From: Microbacterium sorbitolivorans | GTDB lineage: Bacteria > Actinomycetota > Actinomycetes > Actinomycetales > Microbacteriaceae | Assembly: GCF_003327285.1 (NCBI RefSeq) | Contig: NZ_KZ848473.1 | Location: forward strand, 620,001 to 684,000 | Direction: 5' to 3' | DNA: 64,000 nt | Shown here: one piece after another, positions 28,160-36,307 of the stretch | Layout of the letters: each line of letters begins with the position of its first letter | Position numbering within the stretch: the first letter of the stretch is position 1 | Position numbers and translations under genes: made by a program | The notes under the pieces: model-generated | Seen by the model: the letters and a program-made list of their open reading frames with translations, nothing else | The model's database searches: none | What the model was told of the DNA's origin: nothing

Positions 28160-28342
28160 GTGAATCTCAGTGAAATGCTCGAGGCCGGCGCTTGGGCTGG
28201 CCTCGTCGCCGGTGTCGTCGTGTTTCTCGTATCGTGCCTGATCCTGTGGATCATCATCTATACGGCCGTTCGCGCCGCGCTGAGCGCTCATCGCGAGGCG
28301 CTCGCGCGGCGCAGCGGCCGCTATGATCTACCGCCGCGGTAG
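28160..28342 (+). CDS. Small single-TM phage protein downstream of int
   Basis: 60 residues from GTG 28160, 17 bp after int on the same strand, so it should belong to the repressor-int transcript of the virion form. One strong membrane helix (AGLVAGVVVFLVSCLILWIIIY, split at about residues 13-34) and a basic tail. It overlaps the end of the convergent holin gene by 15 bp. No family is recognised. Possible roles are superinfection exclusion or membrane targeting during establishment, both speculative. Confidence 0.6.
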   Translation: MNLSEMLEAGAWAGLVAGVVVFLVSCLILWIIIYTAVRAALSAHREALARRSGRYDLPPR

Positions 28343-28534
28343 GTTCTTCGCGGCGACGGCGTTGGATCCGGTGAGGATCGCGCCGACGAGCGAGAGCCAG
28401 AGTCCGCTCTGCTCGGCCGTGAGCACGCCGTAGCCGACGAGCAGGGCGCCGACGGTGATCGCGATGCCGTAGAGCCACGCGCGGATCTCGGGGCGCGGGA
28501 TCCACTTGTTGGGGGTTTCGGTCGGGTTAGTCAT
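28328..28534 (-). CDS. Holin (r1t-like)
   Basis: 68 residues: a short polar N-terminus with PRPEIRAWLYGIA, then two hydrophobic helices (about 18-38 and 44-58) and a basic C-terminus (AAKNLPRR). This is the usual layout of actinophage r1t-type holins, which permeabilise the membrane to release or activate the endolysin encoded two genes upstream. It is the last gene of the late leftward block. Confidence 0.75.
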   Translation of the reverse strand: MTNPTETPNKWIPRPEIRAWLYGIAITVGALLVGYGVLTAEQSGLWLSLVGAILTGSNAVAAKNLPRR

Positions 28535-28542
28535 GGTTCCTC

Positions 28543-28752
28543 CTAGTCGAACAGGCCCGGCGGGGGTGGCGGCGGCGGCGGCGGGTTGCCGCGGTAGATG
28601 TGGTCAATGAGCTGGCGGTTATGCAGCCACAACAGGTGGTTGTCGGCTTTCCACCTCGTGAGTTGCACTGCGAGGGTCACACCACCGGCAACGAGCGCGG
28701 CGATCACGGTGCCGAGGAAAACCAGCAGCGCGATCACGAGCGTTTCGGTCAT
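28543..28752 (-). CDS. Small membrane protein with a polyproline tail, second holin candidate
   Basis: 69 residues: an N-terminal helix (LVIALLVFLGTVIAALVAGG), an amphipathic region (NHLLWLHNRQLIDHIYRG), then nine consecutive prolines and GLFD. It overlaps the endolysin start by 4 bp and sits between endolysin and holin, the usual place for an accessory lysis protein. The proline run should stall ribosomes unless EF-P acts. No family recognised. Confidence 0.65.
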   Translation of the reverse strand: MTETLVIALLVFLGTVIAALVAGGVTLAVQLTRWKADNHLLWLHNRQLIDHIYRGNPPPPPPPPPGLFD

Positions 28753-29348
28753 CGACGCAGCAGGTCGGTGAGGCTCTGGCCGGCGTTCTTGACGGATCCG
28801 CCGATGCGCTGCTTGATCCAGCCGAGCGCGCTCGAGTGCGTCTCCTGGTTGCGGATAACCTGGTCGAGGTCCTCGCGGGCGCTCGTCTTTCGGCTGCCGG
28901 ATCCGCCGAGCTGGTTCTTGATGAACTCGAGGTTGGCGCGGTCTGTTTCGGTGAACATGTCGTCCTCACTTTCAGTTGTGTAGTGGTTGTCGCGGGTCGT
29001 GGCGTACTCGAAATGCCACGGCTCGATAAGCACACCGCCGCGGTACACGGTGCGGATCCAGCCGTGATCTTCGAGTAGCTCGAGGTGCTGCTGCCCCTCG
29101 TCGGTGTCGATCGCATTGCCCCAGCAGTGCACGCTGTTCTTGGAATCGAACGCGAGCGGTGCCCAGGGGCCGGTGCCGTTGAGGTATGCCTGGTAGGCGG
29201 CGTGGTTCGCGTCCGCCTGCTCGGCCGAGCGGCCGGCCTCGGTGATCTGCATCTCGTGGCCGAGCGCGGCGTCGATGCGCCGGATCGATGCCGCGGCCTC
29301 GGCGGATGCCCAGCCGCGACCGTGGCCGAGGTCTACGTATTCGGTCAT
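28749..29348 (-). CDS. Endolysin, M15-type D-Ala-D-Ala/L-Ala-D-Glu peptidase
   Basis: 199 residues. The metal-binding set of M15 peptidases is present: SVHCWGNAID (His74, Asp81) and IEPWHFEY (Glu109, His112). The catalytic domain ends at about residue 117; a helical C-terminal region with QIRNQE-like residues may be a wall-binding or oligomerisation segment. No signal peptide, so it depends on the adjacent holin. It cleaves peptidoglycan stem peptides at the end of the lytic cycle. Confidence 0.85.
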   Translation of the reverse strand: MTEYVDLGHGRGWASAEAAASIRRIDAALGHEMQITEAGRSAEQADANHAAYQAYLNGTGPWAPLAFDSKNSVHCWGNAIDTDEGQQHLELLEDHGWIRTVYRGGVLIEPWHFEYATTRDNHYTTESEDDMFTETDRANLEFIKNQLGGSGSRKTSAREDLDQVIRNQETHSSALGWIKQRIGGSVKNAGQSLTDLLRR

Positions 29349-30088
29349 GGCTTTACGTCATCTCCCCAGCGGAGTCCGTAGTAGGCCATCAGGTTCTTTA
29401 CCTCTGCCACGCGAAATTCGCTAACGGCGAGGGTCGGGAAAACTATGACCTCTGCGATGTCGATTGCCTGACTTTGGGCGCCCGAGCCTCGACGCTGCCC
29501 CACCCGGATAGTGCTGAGAGAGGGATCGGTCGTGATGCCGAGCGTGGGCGAGAACTGGAGGTCGACGCCGATGTTCACCGTCGATGCTGTGCGCGTGACC
29601 GTGAATACGTGCCAGTCAGTATCCGGGATCCACGGATGCGTCGCGAGGGTCGTGTCCGAGCTGGAGTAGACGTATCGCAGCCGGTTCGGGCCAGCATCGA
29701 AGAGCGTGAGGTCCCACCTGTTAGCCCCCGAGGGGCCGTTGAAGAAGATCGTCTGGAAGCCCGCTGTCGACTTGAGCCTTGCCACGATCATGATCGTGGC
29801 GGCGGCACGGGAATTAGGATCCGTCGATACGCTCAACGCGTCGTTCACGCCGTCCAGCTCCGCGAAGCTGAAGCCCGTGCCCGAGCCTCGCTTAATGGGG
29901 TCGCCCACCACGGCCGGGATCGACGGGTTCGTGGAGCCCGGCCCAGTCGGTATAGCAGTGATCGGCGATCCCAGCGCGTCGGGTGCCATGCCCGGCACAA
30001 TGCGGTTGTACGGGAACGGATTGAGCAGCGGGGCAGGCCGGTAGAACGGCGACCCGCTCATCGCCTGGGGGATCGTGTGGGCAACCAT
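29345..30088 (-). CDS. Tail fibre protein with LamG-like domain
   Basis: 247 residues. The C-terminal two-thirds (about 70-240) looks like a concanavalin/LamG jelly roll: AELDGVNDALSV, ATIMIVARL, DWHVFTVTRTASTVNIGVD, then IDIAEVIVFPTL. The N-terminal 60 residues are rich in proline and glycine and may dock to the preceding fibre protein. The position after the SGNH tail protein points to a receptor-binding role. Its base composition is a little less GC-rich than its neighbours, as is common for host-range genes. Confidence 0.65.
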   Translation of the reverse strand: MVAHTIPQAMSGSPFYRPAPLLNPFPYNRIVPGMAPDALGSPITAIPTGPGSTNPSIPAVVGDPIKRGSGTGFSFAELDGVNDALSVSTDPNSRAAATIMIVARLKSTAGFQTIFFNGPSGANRWDLTLFDAGPNRLRYVYSSSDTTLATHPWIPDTDWHVFTVTRTASTVNIGVDLQFSPTLGITTDPSLSTIRVGQRRGSGAQSQAIDIAEVIVFPTLAVSEFRVAEVKNLMAYYGLRWGDDVKP

Positions 30089-31354
30089 TTAGAGACCTCG
30101 CTTTCGCATCTGGAACGCGATCTCGTGCCCGAGGGCCGTAGAGCACGCAGGGTTGAAGTGGATGTCATCGGACATAATTTGAGGCGGTGGTGCATCCAGC
30201 GACATGGCTGCGAGGTCCTCAGATGTCGGGGTTAGGCCCATCGCATAAATCGCCTTGTGAACCAACCACTCCCGGACATCCCAGAACTGAGTGGGCCAAT
30301 TATCGGCACGCCAGGTGTTGATCGCTCGAATCTTGGCGTAGTTCTGGGTGTTCGATGTCTCGCTCGTCCCGTTGGTCACCGCGAGGATCATCTTGCGACC
30401 CGTGAAGTGGCTCATCACGGCCGTGTCGTCGCGCTGGATCCCGGCGCTGTTGTCGATGTTGTTACGACCCGACCAATAGATAAGGGGCATGCGCTCAAAG
30501 CCGACGCCCGTACGGTGAGGGACGTCCGGGGCGACGACGAACGTAGTCCCAGCGGGGCAAGGGACTGAGTCGCCCGCTTCGTCTCGGACGAAGCGCGGGG
30601 TAAGGTTCGACGCCGAGCGGAACCAATATGTGCCGTACACGCCAGCGAGCCAACCCTTGACGTACCACTGAACCGAAGTGGTCCTCCAGGTAGCGTCAGG
30701 GTCGAGCGCGATGACGTCGACACTTCCCGACGCAGGGATCGTGTTCCCGCTCACAGTCATCTTCACGGGGAGCGCACCGAGTCGAAACGCTACCTCGGTC
30801 GAGGATTGCCCCGCCTGTCCGAGGTCCACGGTGTTGATAAACGTGTCATCTGCCAGGACTTGTACCCAGTTGTCGTTCGCCGTGAGCGAGTCGCCTGCGC
30901 AAACGATGGGGCCGGCGAGGTCAGAAGGTGAGCCTGGATCAGTGGAGCCGCCACCCGTGAGATTGAATCCGAGTTCGGTGAGCACGCGAGCGATCAGCGT
31001 GGCCGACTGAGGCGTGGGTGCCCCGTCCGACCGGCGAGCCTCAAGGAACGTTCCGAAACCGTTCTGATCCTTCCAAAAGACGAGAGGATCCCCGACAGTC
31101 ATCCAGGGGTACGCCGGGTCCGTGCGGCGTGCAATGCTAGCGTCATTGAGTTCATCTTCGACCAGCGGCGGTACGAGATCGTTGACCAGCGGCGGTACGA
31201 GATCTTCGACCAGACCTTGAAGACCGGCGGCGCTCGTCCGGTCATCGATGTGCTTGTCAACGTCCTTCGCGAACGTCTCCAGCTCGGGGCCGAGGTTCTT
31301 CGCCTTGCTAGCGCCGTCGGGGTACCGGATACCGTGCTCTGTGATGCCGGCCAT
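30089..31354 (-). CDS. Tail protein with SGNH/GDSL hydrolase domain
   Basis: 421 residues. N-terminal helical region with a duplicated segment DLVPPLVE/DLVPPLVN (residues about 50-66), then an SGNH hydrolase: GDSL block with Ser156 (VCAGDSLTAN), block II glycine (GQAGQSS), GRNN in place of GxND, and the C-terminal DDIHFN with the Asp396/His399 pair. Such tail esterases deacetylate or cut host surface glycans. The gene touches the M23 tail gene (1-bp overlap) and is followed at once by the LamG fibre gene. Confidence 0.75.
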   Translation of the reverse strand: MAGITEHGIRYPDGASKAKNLGPELETFAKDVDKHIDDRTSAAGLQGLVEDLVPPLVNDLVPPLVEDELNDASIARRTDPAYPWMTVGDPLVFWKDQNGFGTFLEARRSDGAPTPQSATLIARVLTELGFNLTGGGSTDPGSPSDLAGPIVCAGDSLTANDNWVQVLADDTFINTVDLGQAGQSSTEVAFRLGALPVKMTVSGNTIPASGSVDVIALDPDATWRTTSVQWYVKGWLAGVYGTYWFRSASNLTPRFVRDEAGDSVPCPAGTTFVVAPDVPHRTGVGFERMPLIYWSGRNNIDNSAGIQRDDTAVMSHFTGRKMILAVTNGTSETSNTQNYAKIRAINTWRADNWPTQFWDVREWLVHKAIYAMGLTPTSEDLAAMSLDAPPPQIMSDDIHFNPACSTALGHEIAFQMRKRGL

Positions 31355-33255
31355 TAGTGGATCCCTTCATGAACGTTGCCGAGGTCGGCAATCGAGATGT
31401 CGTCGGCGAACTGGCCGATCAGCGGCGGGTCGGTCGTGACGAGCTCGGCGACCGTGAGGCCGGCTCTCGCCATGAGCGCGGGCGCTGCAGTGAGGTCATG
31501 CGTCCACCCGCCGTCGGCGTAGACGAGGGTGCCGCCGATGAACTGGTGCACACGCGAGATGTCGAGCAGGTCGGCGAACACGGATCCGGGGAAGTAGACC
31601 GGCACCTGCTTGCACGACGTGTCGAGCCACCCGTACGTGATCGGGTAGTCGTAGTCGAAGTTGCGCCAGTCGAGGCGCAGTGTCGGCATGACGGCCGCGC
31701 CGCGCAGCTGTGCCAGCGCGTCGGCGGTCTCCGAGGCGATCCGCTCGCCGATGTCACCCTCGCCAGCGATCGGCGCTGGTGCGGTCTCATGGCCGTAGAG
31801 GTCCATCCAGCTGTGCGGGTTCATGTGCTGGCCGTTGAGCCACGTCTCGAGGTGAAGATGGTTGCCGAACGAGTTGCCGGTGTTGCCGACGTAGCCGAGC
31901 ACGGTGGTCTTCTCAACGGCCTGGCCGTTGATGACGCTCGGCGCGTTGACCATGTGCGCATAGACCGTCTTGAGGCCGTCGCCGTGGTCGATCTGTACGC
32001 CGTTGCCCCAGCCGTGCCAGCCGTCGTTGACCGACAGGATCAGCGACACGGTGCCAGCGCCGACCGGGTGAATGGCAGCGCCGCCGATGCCGGCATAGCT
32101 GAAGTCGATGCCGGCGTGGAAACCCTCGTAGGGCGCCGTGCGCCAGCCGTAGTCCGAGGTGACGTAGTCGAGCGAGAACGGCCATTCGTAGTCGCCGCCG
32201 GGCGTCTCGGGGTCCGGGTCGGGGTTGGCTGGATCCTCGTACGCGGCAAGCAGGTCGACCTCGATGCGGTGCTCGCGCCGGCCGACGAGCGAGCCGTCGT
32301 ATCCGTCGACGGCGTGCTCGGTGACGGTCTTGTACTCGGCCGAGAACAGGCCGCCGTCGGTGTCGTCGCCGAGGGTGAACGCGGTCTGCGTCACCTGCAC
32401 GATGTCGATCGACTCGTCGGCGCCGGTCGCGGCCTTGTACCCGTCGGGAACGACGATCTTCGATGCGGGGATCGCGTAGCCGGCGGTGCCGACGCGCATG
32501 TTAATCACGTTGCTCTCGTAGGCGAGCTTCACGGCCGGGCCGACAGCGGGCTTGCCGAGCAGGACCGCGTTGCTCGAGGGCTCGTAGATCGGGTAGCCGA
32601 GCGGGTGGATCGCGTAGGTGCCCTCGATGAGATCGAGAATGCTCTTGCCTTCGCCCCACGGGATCAGGCGCGTGACCATCTCCATGCCGTCGTAGGGGTC
32701 ATTCCAGTCGATCGCGTCAACGATCTGATCGGCGCCCTGCTCCATCATCGCGACGACGTGACGCGCGGGGCGCACGAAGCCGTCAACTGCAAGGCGCTCG
32801 AGGTATCCCCAGTAAGCCGGCCCGGCCGCCTGCACGACGAGGTCAACCACGCCGGGGCCAGGGAGCACGGCCTTGGCGAGCTCGGCAAGCTTGTCGCTCG
32901 CCTGAATCGAGAGGACCCATACGCGGCGGCGGGTGAACGTGTGCGGATCCGAGATCCAGCGGATCTCGACGTCGTAGTCATCGACGCGGCCGTTGAAGAT
33001 GCGGCGGGCCGGGCTCACGTCATCGCCCGCGCGCCACACCTCGATCGGCTTACCGGTGAGGGCCTGGTAGCCGTTGAGGTGCGCACGCGGGTCGATGATC
33101 TCGCAGTACAGCTGCGCCGGGTTGGCGCGGTCGATGTGCGACGAGCGGCCCCACGTGATCTTGATGCCCTCGAGACCGATACGGCCGGTGTCGCGCCACG
33201 ACGACGACACGGCCTCGCCGTCGATGCGGATCTCGGGTGCGTCGGTCAGCGCCAT
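31354..33255 (-). CDS. Minor tail (baseplate) protein with an internal M23 metallopeptidase domain
   Basis: 633 residues. Residues 1-340 and 490-633 look like a Siphovirus Tal-type tail protein, and an M23 domain (about 366-475) is inserted between them. Its zinc ligands are complete: His380 and Asp384 in GFHAGID, His466 and His468 in GNHLHLE. The enzyme should cut wall peptide cross-bridges during DNA entry. An acidic proline linker (PDPDPETPGG) leads into the domain. It overlaps the tape-measure gene by 10 bp. Confidence 0.85.
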   Translation of the reverse strand: MALTDAPEIRIDGEAVSSSWRDTGRIGLEGIKITWGRSSHIDRANPAQLYCEIIDPRAHLNGYQALTGKPIEVWRAGDDVSPARRIFNGRVDDYDVEIRWISDPHTFTRRRVWVLSIQASDKLAELAKAVLPGPGVVDLVVQAAGPAYWGYLERLAVDGFVRPARHVVAMMEQGADQIVDAIDWNDPYDGMEMVTRLIPWGEGKSILDLIEGTYAIHPLGYPIYEPSSNAVLLGKPAVGPAVKLAYESNVINMRVGTAGYAIPASKIVVPDGYKAATGADESIDIVQVTQTAFTLGDDTDGGLFSAEYKTVTEHAVDGYDGSLVGRREHRIEVDLLAAYEDPANPDPDPETPGGDYEWPFSLDYVTSDYGWRTAPYEGFHAGIDFSYAGIGGAAIHPVGAGTVSLILSVNDGWHGWGNGVQIDHGDGLKTVYAHMVNAPSVINGQAVEKTTVLGYVGNTGNSFGNHLHLETWLNGQHMNPHSWMDLYGHETAPAPIAGEGDIGERIASETADALAQLRGAAVMPTLRLDWRNFDYDYPITYGWLDTSCKQVPVYFPGSVFADLLDISRVHQFIGGTLVYADGGWTHDLTAAPALMARAGLTVAELVTTDPPLIGQFADDISIADLGNVHEGIH

Positions 33256-34649
33256 CGGGTGCCCCCGGTGGTCTTGCCGGTGCGGCCGGTGCGCTTGTTG
33301 AGCACCTTCTCGATCGTGCGGGCGGTGCCGTCGGCGTCGATCGCGCCGTTCACGGTGACGTTGTACGTGTCGCCGGCCGAGCGCGCAGCGGATCCGCGGG
33401 CGGGCGCGATGCGCGAGGTGATCGCAGAGAGCGACGGCACGCCCGCAGAGACCGCCTGCATCGTCGCCGACAGGTTAGACACGCCCGCGAGAGCGGTCGT
33501 GTCTGCCTGGTATGCGACCGTCGCGGTCTGCTGAATGCCGAGCCAGTCGCCCGAGAAAAAGTCTCCGATGGAAGAACCGACGTTCGCGAACCAGTCGCCG
33601 ATCGCCTTGAACCAGTCGACCACGGCCTGCAGCGCGTCGCTGAGCCAGTCGAGGACGGGCTGAGCGGCCGTCTTGATGTCCTCCCAGTGCGTCGCGACGA
33701 GCACGATACCGGCGACGAGGGCGCCGAGCGCGGTGATGACGATGCCGACCGGGTTAGCGCTCATGGTGATGTTCATCGCGATCTGCGCGGCGCGCGCGGT
33801 GACGAGCGCGGCCGCGAAGATGCCGAGCGCGACCGCGAGGGCCTGCACAGTCTCCGAGTTCTCCGAGGCCCACGTCGCGACCTTCTCGAGGATGCCCGCG
33901 AGCTCCACGAGGGTTGGCAGCAGGGCCTCGCCGAGCTTGGCCTGAGCGTTCTCCCACTCAGCGGTCGCGCGTGCCTGCGCGCCCGCGGCCGTGTCGGACT
34001 CTCGCGCGAACTGGCCTTGCGCGGCGCTCGTCTGGCTCGTCAGCAGTGCCAGCGTGGCCTGCATCTTCGCGTTGGCATCGCCCGCGGCATACAGGTCACC
34101 GAGGCCCATCGAGAGCGCCTGCGCCTTAACCGACGCCTCGGTGATCGACACGCCGTAGCGCTCGATCGGGTCACGCTCGCCGCGCAGCAGGCTCGAGACC
34201 GCCTCGACGGCGTCGGCGGTCGTGCCGCCGAACGTCGCCGCGAGGTCAGCACCGAGCGCGATGAGCGTGTCGGTCTGCGTCGTGAGCTCGGATCCCGCGA
34301 GCCCCATGTTCTCCATCTGCGCGCCGAGCACGCTCGCGAGAGCGTTGTACGACTGCGCCGACAGGCCGACCGCCTGCGCGGCGTCCTCGGCGTACGCGAG
34401 GATCGCGTCGGACGAGGCACCGAAGATCGATTCGACAGCGCCGGCCGCCTGCTCGGCCTCGCTCGCGACGCCGGCAACATGCCACGCGGTCGCGGCGAGG
34501 CCCGCGAGCGCCGCCGCCGCGCCCTTGGAAGCACGCTCGAAGGTGGACTGCATCGCCTTCGCGCGCTTCTCAGCCTCGCGAAACGCCTTCGACGCCTCGG
34601 TGGCGTCGCCGACGATGCGGACACTGAGGATAGCGGTCTTGCCGGCCAT
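33246..34649 (-). CDS. Tape measure protein
   Basis: 467 residues, mainly alpha-helical and alanine-rich, with an N-terminal coiled region, a phage TMP core near residues 70-200 (QAAGAVESIFGASS and LLRGERDPIERYG), hydrophobic helices at about 270-320 (NPVGIVITALGALVAGIVLVA), and a C-terminal glycine-rich tail with DTYNVTVNGAID. It sets tail length and enters the cell during ejection. At this length it is among the shorter siphoviral tape measures. It directly follows the chaperone frameshift pair, the standard order. Confidence 0.88.
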   Translation of the reverse strand: MAGKTAILSVRIVGDATEASKAFREAEKRAKAMQSTFERASKGAAAALAGLAATAWHVAGVASEAEQAAGAVESIFGASSDAILAYAEDAAQAVGLSAQSYNALASVLGAQMENMGLAGSELTTQTDTLIALGADLAATFGGTTADAVEAVSSLLRGERDPIERYGVSITEASVKAQALSMGLGDLYAAGDANAKMQATLALLTSQTSAAQGQFARESDTAAGAQARATAEWENAQAKLGEALLPTLVELAGILEKVATWASENSETVQALAVALGIFAAALVTARAAQIAMNITMSANPVGIVITALGALVAGIVLVATHWEDIKTAAQPVLDWLSDALQAVVDWFKAIGDWFANVGSSIGDFFSGDWLGIQQTATVAYQADTTALAGVSNLSATMQAVSAGVPSLSAITSRIAPARGSAARSAGDTYNVTVNGAIDADGTARTIEKVLNKRTGRTGKTTGGTRWR

Positions 34650-34655
34650 GTCAGC

Positions 34656-34820
34656 TCACTTCCTTCGGGACTGTGCTTCTGCTGCTCGATCGGTCAGGAT
34701 GCCGACCATCGTGTGAATATCGAGGGGGTCCTCGCGGAGCAGGGCGCTCGGTGCGATCCCGGTCTCGATAGCGAGGGCGCAGATCAGCTCACGAGCGGAT
34801 CCGCTGGGGTGTCTTCCCCC
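34656..34820 (-). CDS. Tail assembly chaperone, -1 frameshift extension
   Basis: The -1 frame is open from GGGGGAA (34820-34814) to TGA at 34658-34656 and encodes a sequence containing LICALAIETGIAPSALLRED and ending DRAAEAQSRRK, typical of the second half (gpGT-like) of siphoviral chaperones. It has no start codon of its own. The 0-frame codons at the slip site are CTG GGG GAA, so G GGG GAA allows a -1 slip. The next base after TGA is close to the tape-measure ATG at 34649, as in other phages. Confidence 0.8.
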   Translation of the reverse strand, partial: GGRHPSGSARELICALAIETGIAPSALLREDPLDIHTMVGILTDRAAEAQSRRK

Positions 34821-35107
34821 AGGCCCTCAACCTCCGGCGCGTCGTCCGCCTCGTACGGGTCGACGTCGATCGCGTGAACCTCGTCGGCGTTCGTGCCCTC
34901 GAGGAACTGATCGAACGACACGTCGAAGTGGCCGGCGCGCTTGCCGGCCGACCAGGCGAGGACGGCGTTGAAGCGGAACGGGTTGTCGGCGATGCTGCCG
35001 AAGCGCTTATTGGCGCGGAAGTACGTCTCGGCGCCGACCTTGTCGAGCAGGGTCGGGCGCACGATGCACTCGGTGCCGTCAGACAGGCCGATCTTGTATT
35101 CCTGCAT
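34784..35107 (-). CDS. Tail assembly chaperone (0-frame product)
   Basis: 107 residues, acidic C-terminus, located between the gp10-like/tail tube genes and the tape measure, where every siphovirus encodes its G-like chaperone. It probably coats the tape measure during tail assembly. A proportion of ribosomes should slip -1 at 34814-34820 to make the longer form. ORF ends in EDTPADPLVS after the slip site. Confidence 0.8.
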   Translation of the reverse strand: MQEYKIGLSDGTECIVRPTLLDKVGAETYFRANKRFGSIADNPFRFNAVLAWSAGKRAGHFDVSFDQFLEGTNADEVHAIDVDPYEADDAPEVEGLGEDTPADPLVS

Positions 35108-35108
35108 C

Positions 35109-35513
35109 TCACTTGCCTTTCACTTTTGCGATCGCCTGCTCGGAGAATCGCTCGTACAGTTGCCGCCACTTGTGCTCGGTCTCGCGAGCGCTCTTGGCGA
35201 TGAACGGGTGTGCCGCGATGTCGCGGTCGGGCCAACCCCAGTGGATCGCGCCCGCGTAGGGAACTCCCCCGTTGGCGCGGTTGTTGCCGGCCCTGATGAC
35301 GCCGGCGCGGTTCGTCGCGCCGACGCGCAGGGTCTGTGCGAGTCGGCCGCTGCGCTTCGGCACCTCGGTGCCGGCACGCTTCATGGCGATCTCTGCCGCC
35401 TCGCGGTTGACGGGCTTCAGCTCGCGGATGTCGACGCCCGCGCGGCGCAGCGTCCGCGAGAGGTTCGATGCACCGTTGAGGGTGAAGCCCGGCTTGCGCG
35501 AGTGCTCGGCCAT
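35109..35513 (-). CDS. HK97 gp10-like tail completion/head-tail joining protein
   Basis: 134 residues. The pattern VPKRSGRLAQTLRVGA followed by VPYAGAIHWGWP and a C-terminal helix is typical of the HK97 gp10 family. It lies between the tail tube and chaperone genes. Its position after the tail tube gene, rather than before it, is unusual for HK97-like modules but seen in small actinophages. Confidence 0.75.
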   Translation of the reverse strand: MAEHSRKPGFTLNGASNLSRTLRRAGVDIRELKPVNREAAEIAMKRAGTEVPKRSGRLAQTLRVGATNRAGVIRAGNNRANGGVPYAGAIHWGWPDRDIAAHPFIAKSARETEHKWRQLYERFSEQAIAKVKGK

Positions 35514-35515
35514 GA

Positions 35516-35911
35516 TTACTCGATCTCAGGGCGCCCGATGATCGGGAACGAGAAGTCCGAGGTGTTTTTGGTCTTCACGTCGCCGCCGATGTTCACGGCG
35601 CGGATCCGGCAGGTGCCGGTGTAGGTCTTGGTCACGCTGTTCACGGGCTTGAACGTGAACGTCACTTCCTTGCCGGCGTTCGTGAGGCACCAGTCCTCGA
35701 GGGCGTCGGTCTCGAGCTGCTGTCGGATCGTGCCCTCGAGTGCCCACGTTTCCTCGTCCTGCTCGCGCTCGGTCGAGCCGTCCAGCAGGTCGAGCACGTC
35801 GCCGTCGGAATACGACGGGACGAGCGAGGTGGCGGTCGTGTGGGCTGCGAACTGTCGAAGTGTGCCGGTCTCGCCGAGGGTCAGCGTGCCGGGGCCGAGT
35901 GCGTTAGCCAT
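35516..35911 (-). CDS. Major tail tube protein
   Basis: 131 residues, beta-rich: LVPSYSDGDVLDLLDGS, TFTFKPVNSVTKTYTGTCRIRAVNIGG, ending near FSFPIIGRPEIE. Size and fold pattern fit a compact tail tube monomer lacking the extra Ig-like domain of larger phages. Position upstream of the chaperone pair supports this. Confidence 0.7.
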   Translation of the reverse strand: MANALGPGTLTLGETGTLRQFAAHTTATSLVPSYSDGDVLDLLDGSTEREQDEETWALEGTIRQQLETDALEDWCLTNAGKEVTFTFKPVNSVTKTYTGTCRIRAVNIGGDVKTKNTSDFSFPIIGRPEIE

Positions 35912-35920
35912 GATGGCTCC

Positions 35921-36307
35921 TTAGATGTCGTGGATCGGATCCGGCACAAGCTCGAGCTCGTAGCCGGGCATAGGCGGCTCGCCGTCGGCGACGAGCATCG
36001 GGGTGGGGGTGCCGTTGGCGAGGTTGATCGCCGCGGCGCGCATCGCCCCGATGATGCCCTCGAGGGTGTCCCACGCGGCGTTGATGTCGTCCCACGGCCC
36101 GGCGGCGACGTGCACCGTCCACGTCTCGGTGGTCTCGTTCCACGAGGTGAACTCGAGCTTCGGGGGCAGCACGACGACGGCGCCGTAGGTGTAGCCGGCG
36201 CCCGCCTCGAGCGGGTCGATCGTGACGAGCACGTGGTCGAGGCCGGCCGCGTCGCAGGCGGCCTCGATGTCGTCGCGCAGCAGGATCGCGCGCTCTCGGG
36301 TACTCAT
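35921..36307 (-). CDS. Probable tail terminator protein
   Basis: 128 residues with an N-terminal helix (RERAILLRDDIEAACDAAG), a beta sandwich-like middle (VVVLPPKLEFTSWNETTETWTVHVAAG) and a conserved-looking WDDINAAWDTLEGIIGAM helix. This is the size and pattern of siphoviral tail terminators (gpU-like). It overlaps the connector gene by 4 bp and precedes the tail tube gene. Confidence 0.6.
   Translation of the reverse strand: MSTRERAILLRDDIEAACDAAGLDHVLVTIDPLEAGAGYTYGAVVVLPPKLEFTSWNETTETWTVHVAAGPWDDINAAWDTLEGIIGAMRAAAINLANGTPTPMLVADGEPPMPGYELELVPDPIHDI

Noticed and set aside
31357..33534. 725-codon plus-strand frame across the tail genes
   Set aside because: Antisense to the M23 tail protein and tape measure, with arginine/valine-rich low-complexity translation and no motifs.
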